Origin: Bacillota bacterium
Lineage (GTDB): Bacteria; Bacillota; Clostridia; Tissierellales; Peptoniphilaceae
Length of the DNA stretch: 60,863 nt
NCBI GenBank assembly: GCA_023443025.1
Contig: JAEZWM010000061.1
Coordinates: 1 to 60,863 of the forward strand
Direction: 5' to 3'
The position numbers and the translations under genes were made by a program. Each line of letters begins with the position of its first letter. Position 1 is the stretch's first letter. The notes under the pieces were generated by a model. That model made no database searches. It saw only the letters and a list, made by a program, of their open reading frames with translations, and was not told the origin of the DNA. Shown piece by piece: positions 18,523 to 27,249 of the stretch.

Positions 18523-18843
18523 TTATATTGTAATTAAATAATACAGTATCAAGATATCCACCATAAGCGAGGATGTAATAATCTTTTTTGTGAATTTTGT
18601 AAATCTATATCCGCTTTGATATTCACTATTTAATGCAGATTTTTCATGATACACAACTAAAAAGACATTTATAATACTTATGATAATATAAATCATAAGC
18701 ATTGCGTATGATGTTTCACTTCTATAGATAATATATCCCACAACTGATACAGGTATAATTAACATTACAGTTATTATTAAAAAAAGCCTTATCGGACTTT
18801 GCTTGAGTTCATTAAAAAAATTTATCAAAATTATTAGCTCCAT
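18523..18843 (-). CDS. Small membrane protein (about 106 aa)
   Basis: I do not recognise this protein. It has three hydrophobic segments (about 20-40, 47-65 and 90-105) separated by a polar stretch with KSALNSEYQSGYRF. The first ATG (18843) has no good ribosome site; a TTG at 18828 is preceded by GGAG at 9 nt and may be the true start, giving 101 residues. It heads the operon with chrA and the PAP2 phosphatase. Confidence 0.6.
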   Translation of the reverse strand: MELIILINFFNELKQSPIRLFLIITVMLIIPVSVVGYIIYRSETSYAMLMIYIIISIINVFLVVYHEKSALNSEYQSGYRFTKFTKKIITSSLMVDILILYYLITI

Positions 18844-19028
18844 TTTGTTACTTAAAATAGTCTCTATTTTTGTATACCCAGTATTGATGGATGAAAACGG
18901 GAAACCGAATTTTAGCTAGTTTTCTTTTAAGTTTTAGATTAGGACAAATATAAAATCTTCTAAGTTTTAACTATAATATGTTACAATAGTATTTATTATA
19001 CGACTTTGAATAAATATGGGAGATAAAA

Positions 19029-20753
19029 ATGAATAGGAAACTAATATATATATTGGTGCTTATAATGATTCTAACGCCAATTAGCACTTCATATGCATCT
19101 GAGGTTTCAGCTGAAAAAAACGTAATAAGAATTCACGGTTCAGACAGGTTTGAAACCGCTATAAAAATAAGTACAAGAATAGCAGAAAACTCAGATTTTG
19201 TAATCCTAGCAAACGGATTTGACTATCCGGATGCACTTGCAGGATCAACAATTTCAGGTGGAAAGTATCCACTACTTTTTACAGAAAAAGATACACTCGA
19301 TGAGAAAACTAAAAATGAAATCGAAAGATTAAATCCTAAAATGATAATCTTGCTCGGTGGAGTTAACTCTATTTCTGAAGCGGTGGAAACAGAGCTAAAC
19401 TATAACTATGAGATCATGAGAATCGGAGGTTCTGATAGATATGAAACCATGGAGCTCATAAGAGATTATAATCCTAAAAATAATGCAGTGTTAACAGCAG
19501 GGGATAATTTTCCCGATGCATTAGTCGCAGCACCGCTAGCAATTTCAAAAGATGCGAACATCGTACTAACTCCAAAGGCACAACTGGGAGAAAATGCTCT
19601 CAATCTTTTAAAAAAATCAAGTGGTAATCTCTTTATAGTTGGTGGTGAAAACTCTATAACTTCTTCTATGAAGGATACAATATCTACTCTAACCGAATTC
19701 GAAGAAGTTAAAACGCTGTATGGAGAAGATAGATACTCAACTTCCGTTGCTATTGCAAGTGAATTCTTTTCAAATACTGTAATCATTGCAAGTGGAGAGG
19801 TCTTTCCGGATTCTCTATCCGGTTCAGTGCTTGCAGGATCCATTGGTGCCCCTATTATTCTATCGTCTTCCGATAGACTCGATCAAAGTGCAAGAGATTA
19901 TTTAAAAGAAAACAGTGAATCAATCGATAATATAATTATAATCGGTGGAGAATCAACTCTTTCTCAAAAAGTAATTGATGAGTCACTAGCTCATTTGACC
20001 GGAGAGAACTATATCCGCGAGGACGAGTTTTCAGATATACTTAAAGAGTTTAGGACTGCGAGGATATCATCAGATGTTTACAGTGAACCTGATGAAAATT
20101 CTGAGATAATTGACTACACTTATGAAGGTCAATATCTCGAGTGCTATGGCGAATCCGGCGGTTTCCTTAAAATCAAACTAAACGGCAATTTTTATTATAC
20201 TAGTCTAAGTAGAACAGACGAGATTTCAGATCCTAATATGTTTAAAGTAGCAGGAGGAGTATTGATTCTAAACAAAAAGTACTATGTTCCATCGGATTAC
20301 GCCCCCGGAGTACATGCAGATGCAAGGGATGCTCTTGCTAAAATGCAGCAGGCTATATGGGCTGAGGGCTTAGGTCTCTATGTAGAATCCAGTTATAGAT
20401 CCTACTGGTATCAGAATACAATCCACAATAACTATCTGAACATGGATGGATGGTATGCTAAGCAGTACTCAGCTGAACCCGGTCATAGTGAGCATCAAAG
20501 TGGTAAGGCTTTTGATTTTTCGTCATATGGCGAGGGTCTTTATACTTCTTTTGAAAATTCGCCAAGTTTTAATTGGCTTTCTAATAATGCACATAAATAT
20601 GGATTTATCTTAAGATACCCTTATGACAAAACCCATATCACAGGTTACATCTACGAACCATGGCATTATACCTACGTAGGTGTGCCTTTAGCTGAAGAGA
20701 TCAAAAATAGCGGTAAAACATTGGAAGAATACTTTAATTTAGTGGAGGAGTGA
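19029..20753 (+). CDS. CWB2-repeat cell-wall-anchored D,D-carboxypeptidase (VanY type)
   Basis: A 574-residue secreted protein. Residues 1-24 are a signal peptide. Three cell-wall-binding repeats of the CWB2 type follow (about 30-125, 128-217 and 224-322), each with (G)xDR(Y/F)xT near the start, FPDALA-like and a closing I(I/V)GG. An SH3-like segment (about 343-400) precedes a VanY/D-Ala-D-Ala carboxypeptidase domain with SSYRSYWYQ, the zinc motif GHSEHQSGKAFDF and EPWHYTYVG. It should trim peptidoglycan stem peptides while bound to anionic wall polymers. It is the first gene of a head-on operon with sppA and the RDD protein. Confidence 0.93.
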   Translation: MNRKLIYILVLIMILTPISTSYASEVSAEKNVIRIHGSDRFETAIKISTRIAENSDFVILANGFDYPDALAGSTISGGKYPLLFTEKDTLDEKTKNEIERLNPKMIILLGGVNSISEAVETELNYNYEIMRIGGSDRYETMELIRDYNPKNNAVLTAGDNFPDALVAAPLAISKDANIVLTPKAQLGENALNLLKKSSGNLFIVGGENSITSSMKDTISTLTEFEEVKTLYGEDRYSTSVAIASEFFSNTVIIASGEVFPDSLSGSVLAGSIGAPIILSSSDRLDQSARDYLKENSESIDNIIIIGGESTLSQKVIDESLAHLTGENYIREDEFSDILKEFRTARISSDVYSEPDENSEIIDYTYEGQYLECYGESGGFLKIKLNGNFYYTSLSRTDEISDPNMFKVAGGVLILNKKYYVPSDYAPGVHADARDALAKMQQAIWAEGLGLYVESSYRSYWYQNTIHNNYLNMDGWYAKQYSAEPGHSEHQSGKAFDFSSYGEGLYTSFENSPSFNWLSNNAHKYGFILRYPYDKTHITGYIYEPWHYTYVGVPLAEEIKNSGKTLEEYFNLVEE

Positions 20754-20757
20754 GATT

Positions 20758-21786
20758 ATGAATAAGAAGAGATGGTTAGCAGTGGGACTTGCAGTTCTTG
20801 TACTTGTAGTTTCTTATCTTGTACCTGCCTATACCCCACAGACGGAAGAAATTGGAAATGTTTTTGGAAACGTGATTCCATACAGGCCTTTTTCTTCAGA
20901 ACAGAGAATTATAGAGGAAACTATTACAGCAGGAAGTTCGTCAAAAGTGGCTGTGCTAGAACTTGATGGACCAATTACATCCGGATCAGCATCACCATTT
21001 GGGACGGTTGGATACAATCATGACTTTTTCATAGGACAACTGGAAGCCATTAAAAATGATCCTAATGTAAAAGGTATACTTTTTGTTGTAAACACACCCG
21101 GTGGAGCCGTATTTGAATCAGCGGAAATCCATAGAAAACTTACAGAAATCAAAGCTGAAAAGAATATCCCAATCTATGTAACGATGCAGGCACTTGCTGC
21201 AAGCGGAGGATATTATGTCTCTGCAAATGCAGATAAAATCTTTGCAACTGAGGAGACTTGGACCGGTTCAATCGGTGTAATCATGCAGTCATTTAACCTT
21301 TCAGGTTTCTTTAAGAAGTATGGAATAGCTGTCAATACAATAACCTCAGGAGAAAATAAAGATATGGCATCTGCTTATAGAGAGTGGACCGACCAGGATA
21401 GAGAACTTATACAAGGACTTGTTGACGATGCATATGAAAAGTTCGTAAAAATCGTTGCTGATGGTAGAAACATGGACATTAATACTGCTAAAAAACTAGC
21501 TGATGGTAGAATCTATACTGCAAAACAAGCACTTGAGAACAATCTCATCGACCAAATAGGTTATAAGGAAGAGGCACTGGAAGCCTTACTTTCAGAAAAC
21601 AATTTAACAGGTTCGACTGTGTTTATGTATAAACAGTTAAAAGCACCATCTTTTACCGACCTTTTAACAACAGCAAAAGGAAAGATTACAGGAGAACTGG
21701 ATCCTGTCATGCTACAAGTAGAGTCACTTTTAAAAGAATATGGTAATAACACACCAAGACTTATGTACCTCTACGGGGGTGAATAA
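20758..21786 (+). CDS. sppA: Signal peptide peptidase SppA (S49 family)
   Basis: A 342-residue membrane-anchored serine protease that degrades leftover signal peptides. One N-terminal helix (about 5-24) is followed by the S49 domain: NTPGGAVFESAEI, the nucleophile Ser149 in ALAASGGYYVS, GSIGVIMQ, and the general-base Lys201 in GENKDMAS. Ser and Lys sit 52 residues apart as expected for the Ser/Lys dyad of Bacillota SppA. It is 4 nt after the carboxypeptidase gene with a good GGAGG site and 2 nt before the RDD gene. Confidence 0.94.
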   Translation: MNKKRWLAVGLAVLVLVVSYLVPAYTPQTEEIGNVFGNVIPYRPFSSEQRIIEETITAGSSSKVAVLELDGPITSGSASPFGTVGYNHDFFIGQLEAIKNDPNVKGILFVVNTPGGAVFESAEIHRKLTEIKAEKNIPIYVTMQALAASGGYYVSANADKIFATEETWTGSIGVIMQSFNLSGFFKKYGIAVNTITSGENKDMASAYREWTDQDRELIQGLVDDAYEKFVKIVADGRNMDINTAKKLADGRIYTAKQALENNLIDQIGYKEEALEALLSENNLTGSTVFMYKQLKAPSFTDLLTTAKGKITGELDPVMLQVESLLKEYGNNTPRLMYLYGGE

Positions 21787-21788
21787 AA

Positions 21789-22433
21789 GTGAATGATGAA
21801 AGAGATAGAATAGAAGAAACTCAAAAAATAGAAGAAAGAATAACTGAAGATTTCACTATAAATGAAGTCCATCCCGAAAATGATGAATTTAATCCGGAAA
21901 ACGGGGCACAATCAAACGAAAAAGTAGTTCATAAAAAGAGGCTAAGAGTAGAGAAAACTCCTTATAATGACTATCCTAACTTTTTCTATGCCGGTTTCTT
22001 TATAAGATTCTTTTCATTTTTAGTGGATAGTATAATTGCCGGAGCATTAGTAAGAGTAATTATCGGTGGAAGTATGAATATACTTTTTACTTCCTACTAT
22101 CTGCCGGATTTAGCACATAATGGTTTAAAGCTTTTGATAACACTGCTATACTTTACAATTATGACCTATGCGACTAATGGTCAAACTCTTGGAAAGATGA
22201 TATTTGGATTAAGAGTTGTATCATTTAAAGAAGAAAGGCTAAAGTTATCCACAGTGATCACAAGGGAATTTTTCGGTAGAATCATTCATAGCTTTGGACT
22301 GCTTAGGTTACTTTATGTAATCTGTGCATTCTCGCCAAAAAAACAGCATTTAGCTGACATTTTTGCAGACACTTCAGTCGTTACTGAAAATGTACTGGAA
22401 GCAAGTAATTACGAGTACGCAAAAGAATATTAA
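21789..22433 (+). CDS. RDD-family membrane protein
   Basis: A 214-residue protein with a polar N-terminal ~65 residues and an RDD domain: FYAGFFIRFFSFLVDSII (the R and D of the family), NGQTLGKMIFGLRVV after two helices, and a C-terminal hydrophobic stretch. The start is GTG at 21789 behind GGGGGTG. The function is not established for the family. It closes the operon before a strong terminator. Confidence 0.88.
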   Translation: MNDERDRIEETQKIEERITEDFTINEVHPENDEFNPENGAQSNEKVVHKKRLRVEKTPYNDYPNFFYAGFFIRFFSFLVDSIIAGALVRVIIGGSMNILFTSYYLPDLAHNGLKLLITLLYFTIMTYATNGQTLGKMIFGLRVVSFKEERLKLSTVITREFFGRIIHSFGLLRLLYVICAFSPKKQHLADIFADTSVVTENVLEASNYEYAKEY

Positions 22434-22438
22434 ATGTT

Positions 22439-22470
22439 AAAATCCCAAGACCATAATCTTGGGATTTTTT
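22439..22470. terminator. Bidirectional terminator between RDD gene and dfx
   Basis: AAAATCCCAAGA / TCTTGGGATTTT, 12-bp perfect stem, 6-nt loop, T run on the plus strand and an A run for the opposite strand. Confidence 0.9.
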
Positions 22471-22474
22471 GATT

Positions 22475-22852
22475 TTATGCTTCTGCTTTCCATAAACCAT
22501 GTAGATTACAGAATTCGTAAACTACTACCGGTCCATCTTCTAACTCGAATTTAGCTTTTGGCTCTTCGCCCGGTTTTAAGTTTGCAATTTGAATTTTTGC
22601 TCCTTGAGCTGCTGCTATAAAGCAGATATAGTGATCTTCATCCATCGGATGAATTGTTGATCCTACAACTACTTCGATTACATTCCCATCTCTTTTTACT
22701 TCAGGTACATGCTTTTCTACTGCTGCATCTACTGTGTTAGCTGTCATCTCTTCCATTGGAACGTTGCAGCATACTAATTCCCCGCCACCATCAACCAATA
22801 GAGCTACTACATTACCGCATTCACTACAATGAAAAAATCTTACATCTTTCAT
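22475..22852 (-). CDS. dfx: Desulfoferrodoxin (superoxide reductase)
   Basis: A 125-residue two-iron superoxide reductase, which reduces superoxide to peroxide in anaerobes without releasing oxygen. The N-terminal desulforedoxin-like centre I is complete (Cys9, Cys12, Cys28, Cys29). The catalytic centre II ligands are present: EKH (His48), HPM (His68), His74, Cys115 and His118 in EFCNLHG. The length matches desulfoferrodoxin. It is a single-gene unit with a Fur/PerR-like operator over its putative promoter. Confidence 0.97.
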   Translation of the reverse strand: MKDVRFFHCSECGNVVALLVDGGGELVCCNVPMEEMTANTVDAAVEKHVPEVKRDGNVIEVVVGSTIHPMDEDHYICFIAAAQGAKIQIANLKPGEEPKAKFELEDGPVVVYEFCNLHGLWKAEA

Positions 22853-22902
22853 ATGTATTCCTCCTTTGATTTGTTCTACATATGTGTATATACCCTTTAT
22901 CT

Positions 22903-22932
22903 ATCATAATAACCATGATATATATTTGATAA
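22903..22932 (-). promoter_or_regulatory. Candidate dfx promoter
   Basis: On the minus strand TTATCA, an 18-nt spacer and TATGAT precede dfx by about 50 nt. The -35 half overlaps the Fur/PerR-like palindrome. Confidence 0.45.
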
Positions 22933-22941
22933 TCGTTATCA
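22927..22941. promoter_or_regulatory. Fur/PerR-type operator upstream of dfx
   Basis: TGATAATCGTTATCA matches the 7-1-7 Fur-family consensus TGATAATNATTATCA at 14 of 15 positions. A weaker inverted repeat (TATCAT / ATGATA) lies at 22902-22920. Location over the -35 region suggests repression relieved by iron limitation or peroxide; which regulator binds cannot be told from sequence. Confidence 0.65.
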
Positions 22942-22948
22942 GTAGGTT

Positions 22949-23839
22949 TTAAAAGAAGGACAGTTGTGTATCTCGTTGGCTTCGTAGGTGTTTTTTATTT
23001 ATCTTGCTGATCTCATAATCAATTTCTAATTCTTCAGCTCTTTTAATAAGGACCTTCCTTAATTCATCAGTATTTATACTACCACAATAATACTTTTCTC
23101 CAAATTTTTCGTTATATTTGTCTTTAACTCCGGGAAACTTTTCATTGAGTTTTTCATAATAATAATTTCTTTGATTACCTCTGAGCGTTACTCCAAAAGA
23201 TGGGTATATGAATCTGGCTCCAGCTTCTTTTGCAGAGTTCACTGCATCAATTATATTCTCAGAACTATCGGTTAAGAATGGTAGTGTCGGCATAAGTAAT
23301 ACTCCTGTCACTATTCCGCTTTCTGATAGCTCTTCTATGGCCTTTAACCTTTCGGATGGTTTGGATACATTTGGCTCTATCTGTTTGGCCAATTCATCAT
23401 CCATAGTACTTATAGAAATCATGCATATAACGGGCTGGGTTTTGTTTATTTTTTTAAACAGATCTATATCTCTACTCATAAGTGTACTCTTGGTCATGAT
23501 TATTATTCCATGCCCGTATTTTTCTATTAGCTTAAGTGCTCCTCTGGTAATCATTTCTGTCTCTTCCCTTGGATTATAAGGGTCACTCATGGATCCCACT
23601 CCAATTATGGAGGATTTCCTTTTTCTACTAAGCTCTGCTTCCAGTATTTCGAGTGCATCATCTTTGACTATAATTTTTTCAAAATCGATGATTCCATAGC
23701 AAGCACTTCTACTGTCACAGTAAATGCATCCATGGCTACATCCTCTGTAAAGATTCATATTGTAGTCGTAATCAAACCAGTAATGACTTTTTACTGCTTT
23801 TGACAGTATAGTTTTATATGTGTTTTTTTCAGTATTCAT
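22949..23839 (-). CDS. Radical SAM protein, spore-photoproduct-lyase-like family
   Basis: A 296-residue radical-SAM protein. The 4Fe-4S/SAM motif is CSHGCIYCD (CxxxCxxC), followed by VGSMSDPYNPREE and a long TIM-barrel. The ending DTQLSFF is typical of the SPL/Rv2578c-like branch. The reaction is unknown; this branch is annotated as spore-photoproduct-lyase-like but most members are uncharacterised. I place the start at 23839 (AAGGTG just upstream) rather than at 23881, which has no ribosome site. Confidence 0.85.
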   Translation of the reverse strand: MNTEKNTYKTILSKAVKSHYWFDYDYNMNLYRGCSHGCIYCDSRSACYGIIDFEKIIVKDDALEILEAELSRKRKSSIIGVGSMSDPYNPREETEMITRGALKLIEKYGHGIIIMTKSTLMSRDIDLFKKINKTQPVICMISISTMDDELAKQIEPNVSKPSERLKAIEELSESGIVTGVLLMPTLPFLTDSSENIIDAVNSAKEAGARFIYPSFGVTLRGNQRNYYYEKLNEKFPGVKDKYNEKFGEKYYCGSINTDELRKVLIKRAEELEIDYEISKINKKHLRSQRDTQLSFF

Positions 23840-23930
23840 TATACACCTTATTTTCTGACGATTTTGTAGTAACTTCTCCACAATTTCTACATAAGTTAAT
23901 TGTAGAATATAATCATAAACAAAATAAAAA

Positions 23931-24011
23931 TTAATTTTGACAATTGACTTCGCTCAGTTCGTTAAACTTCCTCTGTTCATATGATTGAACTGGGCTTTTA
24001 CAGATAATCAT
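23931..24011 (-). CDS. Possible 26-aa small ORF
   Basis: An ATG preceded by AAGGAG (4-nt spacing) opens a 26-codon frame ending MIICK...NCQN, between the rsuA terminator and the radical-SAM gene. A wobble-containing 9-bp stem (23952-23960 with 23987-23995) lies within it. It could be a leader peptide, a gene remnant or chance; I know no homologue. Confidence 0.2.
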   Translation of the reverse strand: MIICKSPVQSYEQRKFNELSEVNCQN

Positions 24012-24023
24012 TACTCTCCTTAC

Positions 24024-24052
24024 AAAACATCCACTTTTCAGTGGATGTTTTT
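24024..24052. terminator. Terminator of rsuA
   Basis: AAAACATCCACT / AGTGGATGTTTT, 12-bp perfect stem with a TTTC loop, directly after the rsuA stop codon on the minus strand. Confidence 0.88.
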
Positions 24053-24055
24053 GTG

Positions 24056-24790
24056 TTAATTATCTTTTAACGATTCTATCCATTTCAACTCTTCACTGTT
24101 AAACTCTCTGTATTCGCCCTCTGAAAGATTTTCATCCAGCTCAATTTCACCAATTTCAAGCCTTTTTAGTTCAAGTACTCTCATGCCCACTGATTCAAAC
24201 ATCCTCTTTACTTGATGATACTTGCCTTCTTTAATGGACACCTTAACAGTCGAAACCGCTCCTCTTCTAAGTACTTCAAGTTCAGCGGGTAGCGTAATAT
24301 AGTCTTCAGGCATCAGATGGATTCCATTTTTGAAAATATTCACTTCTTTTTCGGTCACTCTGCCATCGACATCGGCAATATAGACTTTTACTATACCGGT
24401 TTTTGGAGAGATTAGTTTATGAGTCAATTCTCCATCATTTGTAATTATCAAAAGTCCGGTTGTATCAATATCCAGCCTACCCACTGGATAAGGCTCAAAG
24501 TGCTGATAATCTTCGTCTATCAAATCAATCACTGTTTTATGATAGTCGTCCTCTGTCGCACTTATATATCGCTTTGGTTTGTTCATCAGTAAATAGATAA
24601 ACTCTCTATACTCGACTTTTTCTCCATGCACCAACACTTCATCCAATAAGGCGTCCAATTTGATGGACGCCTGTTTAACTATCTTACCATTGATGCTGAC
24701 AAAGCCGCGTTTTACAAGCTCTTTGACATCTCTTCTTGAGCCATAACCCATGTTTGAGAGTAGTTTATCTAGTCTCATCATCTTTGTCAT
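24056..24790 (-). CDS. rsuA: RsuA-family 16S rRNA pseudouridine synthase
   Basis: A 244-residue pseudouridine synthase with an N-terminal S4 RNA-binding domain (MRLDKLLSNMGYGSRRDVKELV) and the catalytic motif VGRLDIDTTGLLIITNDG, whose Asp in RLD is the nucleophile. The C-terminal part (GKYHQVKRMF) is also diagnostic. The RsuA/RluB/RluE/RluF branches are hard to separate; 16S U516 is the likeliest target by length. Its 5' end overlaps the DUF4349 gene by 26 nt; later in-frame ATGs at 24781 and 24778 also overlap it. Confidence 0.9.
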   Translation of the reverse strand: MTKMMRLDKLLSNMGYGSRRDVKELVKRGFVSINGKIVKQASIKLDALLDEVLVHGEKVEYREFIYLLMNKPKRYISATEDDYHKTVIDLIDEDYQHFEPYPVGRLDIDTTGLLIITNDGELTHKLISPKTGIVKVYIADVDGRVTEKEVNIFKNGIHLMPEDYITLPAELEVLRRGAVSTVKVSIKEGKYHQVKRMFESVGMRVLELKRLEIGEIELDENLSEGEYREFNSEELKWIESLKDN

Positions 24791-25724
24791 CTGTAAAAAC
24801 CTCTTTTTTATTCTCCTTTTTTCTACCTATTTTGAAGCCTCCAAACCTTGTTCTAAATCTCTTTATCAAAAATCTTATCACTAAAATCACAAGACCTAGA
24901 AGTAAAAGATATGGAAGTGCGTATATGAATGTAATCAGAAGGTTTCCAAGACCTTGTGTAAAGGAACTTAGGGATCCTGTAATTGCATTTTTAAGTCTTT
25001 CAATAAATGTAGTTGCAGGTGTTTCTATCGTAGATACGCTTTTAACTTCAGTTATATATAGATAGATAGTGCTATAATCTACTAAATCATCTGTGGTTTG
25101 TAAATTGGATTTAATTATTTCAATTTGCGTTATTGTTTCGGACAAACTGTTTTCAATTTCTATAATGTTTTCAACTGTTTCAGCTTTTGCCAAGAGCTCC
25201 CTTAATCTTACTTCTTTGTCTTGAAGCACTCTGAGTCTAGTTTCATTATCTCGATAAGACTTAGTTACATCTGATTTTGAAGTACTCTCTGACATCAGTG
25301 TTCCAACTTCTTCACCCAAAGAGTTTTTAAACTCAACAACTTTTTGTTTTGGTACTCTTATAGACATGTTTGCAGTTTTGTTAGCATTGTAGTATCCGGA
25401 TCCAAACTCTATCTTAGAATCCTCAACATACCCACCGACTGCATCAATTGCAGTATTAATATTTTGTAAAGATTCATCAAATTTTGTAGTTTGAAAGTTC
25501 ATATTAATTGTAACTATTACTTTTTCCGGTTCAACACTTCGTGGTTCTGAACTACCGCTTGATTCCGGTGCTTCCGATTCGGCAACTTTACCTTCTGTTA
25601 CACCTATGCTCTTGTCGTAATCCATAGGACTATCTTCAGCAATATATTCCGTATTTCGAGGTGAACAAGCAGTAAATGCTAGTAATGCTATAAGCAGTAT
25701 TATTAATAATCTACTCTTTTTCAT
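24765..25724 (-). CDS. DUF4349 lipoprotein
   Basis: A 319-residue lipoprotein (lipobox AFTAC, Cys20). After a disordered stretch comes the DUF4349 domain (about 65-230) with NTAIDAVGGYVEDS, MSIRVPKQ and a helical coiled-coil segment (VLQDKEVRLRELLAKAETV..IIEIENSL) followed by a C-terminal membrane helix around 265-290 and a basic tail. It is thus anchored at both ends. The function is unknown; the position after a sigma/anti-sigma pair suggests envelope sensing. Confidence 0.88.
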   Translation of the reverse strand: MKKSRLLIILLIALLAFTACSPRNTEYIAEDSPMDYDKSIGVTEGKVAESEAPESSGSSEPRSVEPEKVIVTINMNFQTTKFDESLQNINTAIDAVGGYVEDSKIEFGSGYYNANKTANMSIRVPKQKVVEFKNSLGEEVGTLMSESTSKSDVTKSYRDNETRLRVLQDKEVRLRELLAKAETVENIIEIENSLSETITQIEIIKSNLQTTDDLVDYSTIYLYITEVKSVSTIETPATTFIERLKNAITGSLSSFTQGLGNLLITFIYALPYLLLLGLVILVIRFLIKRFRTRFGGFKIGRKKENKKEVFTDDKDDETR

Positions 25725-25741
25725 GATAGTACCTCTCTTGT

Positions 25742-26545
25742 TTATTCTACTACAAAGTTTAAAGTTAAATTCACACCTTCTATATCTTTTTCTATCGTAT
25801 AGCTTCCACTGGTTAGTCCTGTATTGTAATGCTCTTCTACGTTTACTTCAACATATCTTGTGCTTCCTGCCGGTATTTCAATTTCTGTAATTTCTTTTTC
25901 TGGATTTCTTTGAAGCTCGTTTCCATCTTGTGAAAGTTTAAATAAATCATCTGTCTTTAAAGCTGTGCTACCTTCATTTTTAATATACACTCCTAACACC
26001 TTATCTGCCGTTGAATATATTGGCTTGTTAAGTCCCATAATTAAGTTTTGACTCGTTACCATTGGAGCATCTTCCATATCTGTAGCCGCTTCCATTGTCC
26101 GGCTTTCCTGTATTGCTTCATCATTCTTAACTTCTTCATTGAGTTTCATCTCTTCAGGTTTTGCCACAGCAGGTGCTTCTTCAGCTTTTTCTTCAAGTGA
26201 TTCTTCGGAAGCTTTCATGTCTTTGCTTTCATCAGCTTTTTTGGCTTCTTCCATTGAGGAAGTCTGTACTTGCTCAGTACTCTTCGGTGTTTGAACTCTG
26301 TTTAGTATTGCTCTTCCGCCAATCAATAAAATTAGTACTGCAGCTAGAGCCGGTATCAACCTCTTATAATGTTTTGAAATTAAATTTTGAATTCCCAGTG
26401 TAGGTCTTTCAATTTCTGATTTTATTCTATTGTCAAAACCAGGTGAGAATTGAATTTCTTCCATGGCGAGTTCTTCGTAGTGGTTTGATTTATCCTCTAC
26501 ATATTCCATCAATGCTCTTTTAATTAAGTCGTCTCTTCTATTCAT
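25742..26545 (-). CDS. Putative membrane anti-sigma factor with C-terminal Ig-like domain
   Basis: A 267-residue single-pass membrane protein encoded directly after an ECF sigma factor, whose gene it overlaps by 8 nt. The N-terminal ~75 residues are cytosolic and start MNRRDDLIKRALMEYV; a membrane helix follows (LIPALAAVLILLIGG), then an acidic low-complexity linker and a beta-rich C-terminal domain (NLIMGLNKPIYS...GVYIKNEGS...IEIPAGSTRYVEV) like bacterial Ig-type or intracellular-proteinase-inhibitor folds. Start at 26545 chosen for the GGTGAT site. No zinc finger is visible, so the anti-sigma role rests on context. Confidence 0.7.
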   Translation of the reverse strand: MNRRDDLIKRALMEYVEDKSNHYEELAMEEIQFSPGFDNRIKSEIERPTLGIQNLISKHYKRLIPALAAVLILLIGGRAILNRVQTPKSTEQVQTSSMEEAKKADESKDMKASEESLEEKAEEAPAVAKPEEMKLNEEVKNDEAIQESRTMEAATDMEDAPMVTSQNLIMGLNKPIYSTADKVLGVYIKNEGSTALKTDDLFKLSQDGNELQRNPEKEITEIEIPAGSTRYVEVNVEEHYNTGLTSGSYTIEKDIEGVNLTLNFVVE

Positions 26546-27077
26546 CTTTATCACCAAACTCTCCGAGGGCAAAAATTATTCTTTTTCTACCTCTTTCTGC
26601 TCTTTTTCTTACCACTTCTTTAGAAATACCCAAGCTCTTTGCAATTTGATCATCTTCAAGTTCATTTACATATCTCATGATAAGTACATCCCTATAGATA
26701 TCCGGCAGTTTATTGATTGCTGTAACTACCCTTCTGTATTCATCTTTATATTCTATTTCCAAGCTAACATCCGGAACAAGACCCATATAGGACTCGTCGA
26801 ATTTTATATTTCTGCCCTTATTTTTTCTATACATGTCGAGAGCTGTATTTTTTACAATAGCTGCGATATAACCTTTAGTTTTGTAACTGTCTAAGTCTTT
26901 GATATTGCTTAGCACTCCACTGATTTTTAAAATAGAATCACTAACTACATCTTCGGCTTTTGAATGCTCTCTTACAACCTCATATGCAATTACATACATG
27001 TATTTTTTATACTTTTCATAGATGTGGAAGAGTTTGGACTTCTCTTCATCATTCATCAACATACCGATAAATATCAT
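26538..27077 (-). CDS. ECF-type RNA polymerase sigma factor
   Basis: A 179-residue sigma-70-family factor with region 2 (HIYEKYKKYMYVIAYEVV, AEDVVSDSILKI, KGYIAAIVKNTALDMYRK) and region 4 (LPDIYRDVLIMRYVNELEDDQIAKSLGISKEVVRKRAERGRKRI). No region 1 or 3 is present, as in ECF factors. A GGGAGG site precedes the ATG. It heads a four-gene operon with an anti-sigma candidate, DUF4349 and rsuA; its leader holds a conserved-looking hairpin. Confidence 0.9.
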   Translation of the reverse strand: MIFIGMLMNDEEKSKLFHIYEKYKKYMYVIAYEVVREHSKAEDVVSDSILKISGVLSNIKDLDSYKTKGYIAAIVKNTALDMYRKNKGRNIKFDESYMGLVPDVSLEIEYKDEYRRVVTAINKLPDIYRDVLIMRYVNELEDDQIAKSLGISKEVVRKRAERGRKRIIFALGEFGDKDE

Positions 27078-27088
27078 ATATACCTCCC

Positions 27089-27118
27089 AAACTCAGCTCT
27101 ATTTGAGCTGAAAAGTTT
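27089..27118 (-). promoter_or_regulatory. Hairpin in the 5' leader of the sigma operon
   Basis: CAGCTC / GAGCTG with a 5-nt loop, extended by AAACT / AGTTT across a 3-nt bulge, lies 12 nt upstream of the sigma-factor ATG and abuts the ribosome site GGGAGG. It has no T tract, so it is not a terminator; a role in translation control or mRNA stability is possible. Confidence 0.4.
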
Positions 27119-27249
27119 CGTTTAGTAAAGTATATCATAAATATTTCAGTTTAGCTTTTCTTTATCATATACAAAACGAGTCTATTTAATTTTTGTGACA
27201 TTTAAAATTTAAATTTTTTATAATCACATCTTTAATTATTCCTATTTAG

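Noticed and set aside
23952..23995. 9-bp stem with a 26-nt loop followed by TTTTA as a terminator
   Set aside because: The loop is too long and no plus-strand gene precedes it; left only as a note under the small ORF.
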